A stretch of 5,055 nucleotides of DNA from assembly GCA_029210865.1 (NCBI GenBank), contig JARGGE010000229.1:1-5055 (forward strand), in the 5' to 3' direction. The notes beneath the pieces were generated by a model. It did not search any database. It was not told where the DNA came from and saw nothing but the letters and a program-made list of their open reading frames with translations. Positions 4,925 through 5,055 of the stretch are shown here, in pieces; the stretch's first letter is position 1; the number at the start of each line of letters is the position of its first letter. Source of the stretch: Trueperaceae bacterium (lineage in GTDB: Bacteria > Deinococcota > Deinococci > Deinococcales > Trueperaceae). The position numbers and the translations under genes are program-made.

Positions 4925-5055
4925 GATGTGCAAATGACCGCGCGCCTGCCCTATGAGAACTGGGTCCGTTGGGATCCGACGGGCGCCACGATGGTGCCCA
5001 ATGTGATGAAGTCCTGGGACATCTCTGACGACGGTACGGTTTTCACCTTCTATCT
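4925..5055 (+). other. Segment of distinctly lower G+C content
   Basis: From 4925 to the window end 75 of 131 bases are G or C (57%), whereas the 35 bases just before (4890-4924) contain a single non-G/C base. Nine of 42 codons in the reading frame here end in A or T (such as TAT, CGT, GAT, AAT, TCT and GTT), a choice almost absent from the four complete genes. The change is abrupt, within about ten bases, which fits a junction between DNAs of different origin: horizontal transfer, rearrangement or a chimeric assembly. Confidence 0.6.
4928..5055 (+). CDS. Partial solute-binding protein of a peptide/nickel-type ABC transporter (family 5), lacking its N-terminus
   Basis: The frame beginning GTG CAA ATG (4928) reads through to the window end and contains LPYENWVRWDPTG, VPNVMKSWDISDDG and TVFTFYL. 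This matches the early part of family 5 extracellular solute-binding proteins, where a YE-LVRWDP segment leads to VPN-A-SWE-SDDG-T-TFHLR before the KWSDG motif. These lipid-anchored or secreted proteins deliver oligopeptides, nickel or sugars to an ABC permease. In intact members this block follows a signal peptide and usually several tens of residues of mature protein. Here only about 50 bases separate it from the divergent AKR start, so the N-terminus is missing. The frame is also open back to an ATG at 4877, giving MRRSWGAAAGAAVGAG, but that stretch lies opposite the neighbour's leader and resembles chance Ala/Gly coding of G+C-rich DNA. The piece is either a truncated gene or the far side of an assembly join. 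The family call rests on about 40 residues. Confidence 0.55.
   Translation, partial: MQMTARLPYENWVRWDPTGATMVPNVMKSWDISDDGTVFTFY

Noticed and set aside
3523..4956. Long plus-strand open frame of 477 codons opposite the AKR-RidA gene
   Set aside because: It is antisense to a recognised two-domain enzyme. Its protein is repetitive in Gly, Ala, Arg and Val with no family motif, as expected when every third base of the true gene is G or C.
1..5055. CRISPR array, insertion sequence, toxin-antitoxin or phage-defence genes
   Set aside because: No regularly spaced repeats, terminal inverted repeats with a transposase, or defence-type domains were found; all complete genes are metabolic enzymes or enzyme-like.

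Overview
The window is about 5 kb of very G+C-rich bacterial DNA, roughly three quarters to four fifths G+C by eye, with G or C at almost every third codon position. Base composition, GTG starts and two genes whose starts lie just downstream of a -10-like hexamer suggest a high-G+C actinomycete-type organism. Thermoleophilia is my guess, but no marker gene is present to prove it.

Left part (1-1944, + strand): a kynurenine-pathway pair. A cyclase-family kynurenine formamidase (kynB) is followed 59 bp later by kynureninase (kynU). Together they convert N-formylkynurenine to anthranilate, alanine and formate, the middle of tryptophan catabolism. kynB starts in a GTGA overlap with what may be the stop of an upstream gene outside the window; tryptophan 2,3-dioxygenase (kynA) would be the natural candidate.

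Middle (2076-3299, + strand): a creatinase/Xaa-Pro peptidase-fold (M24) protein. Three of the five canonical metal ligands are replaced, so its annotation as a metallopeptidase is doubtful. A 131-bp G+C-rich spacer with a hairpin separates it from kynU, and a very strong hairpin overlaps its own stop codon.

Right part (3388-4878, - strand, convergent with the M24 gene): a single 496-residue protein joining a complete aldo/keto reductase barrel (D59, Y64, K88 and H123 tetrad intact) to a C-terminal RidA/YjgF-like domain. The RidA-like domain has Asn where deaminating RidA proteins have the substrate-binding Arg. A clear AGGAG ribosome site fixes its start.

Last ~130 bp (+ strand): composition falls abruptly to 57% G+C (75 of 131 bases counted from 4925). 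The sequence encodes a piece of a family 5 (peptide/nickel type) ABC-transporter solute-binding protein that runs off the window and has no room for its usual N-terminus. This is either a truncated foreign gene or a chimeric assembly join.

No RNA gene, CRISPR array, insertion sequence or phage feature was seen, and no gene-free stretch exceeds 300 bases. The noncoding gaps are 692-750, 1945-2075, 3300-3387 and about 4879-4927. I did not find a convincing new multi-gene system. The points most worth checking are the altered M24 active site, the AKR-RidA fusion and the break at the right end.
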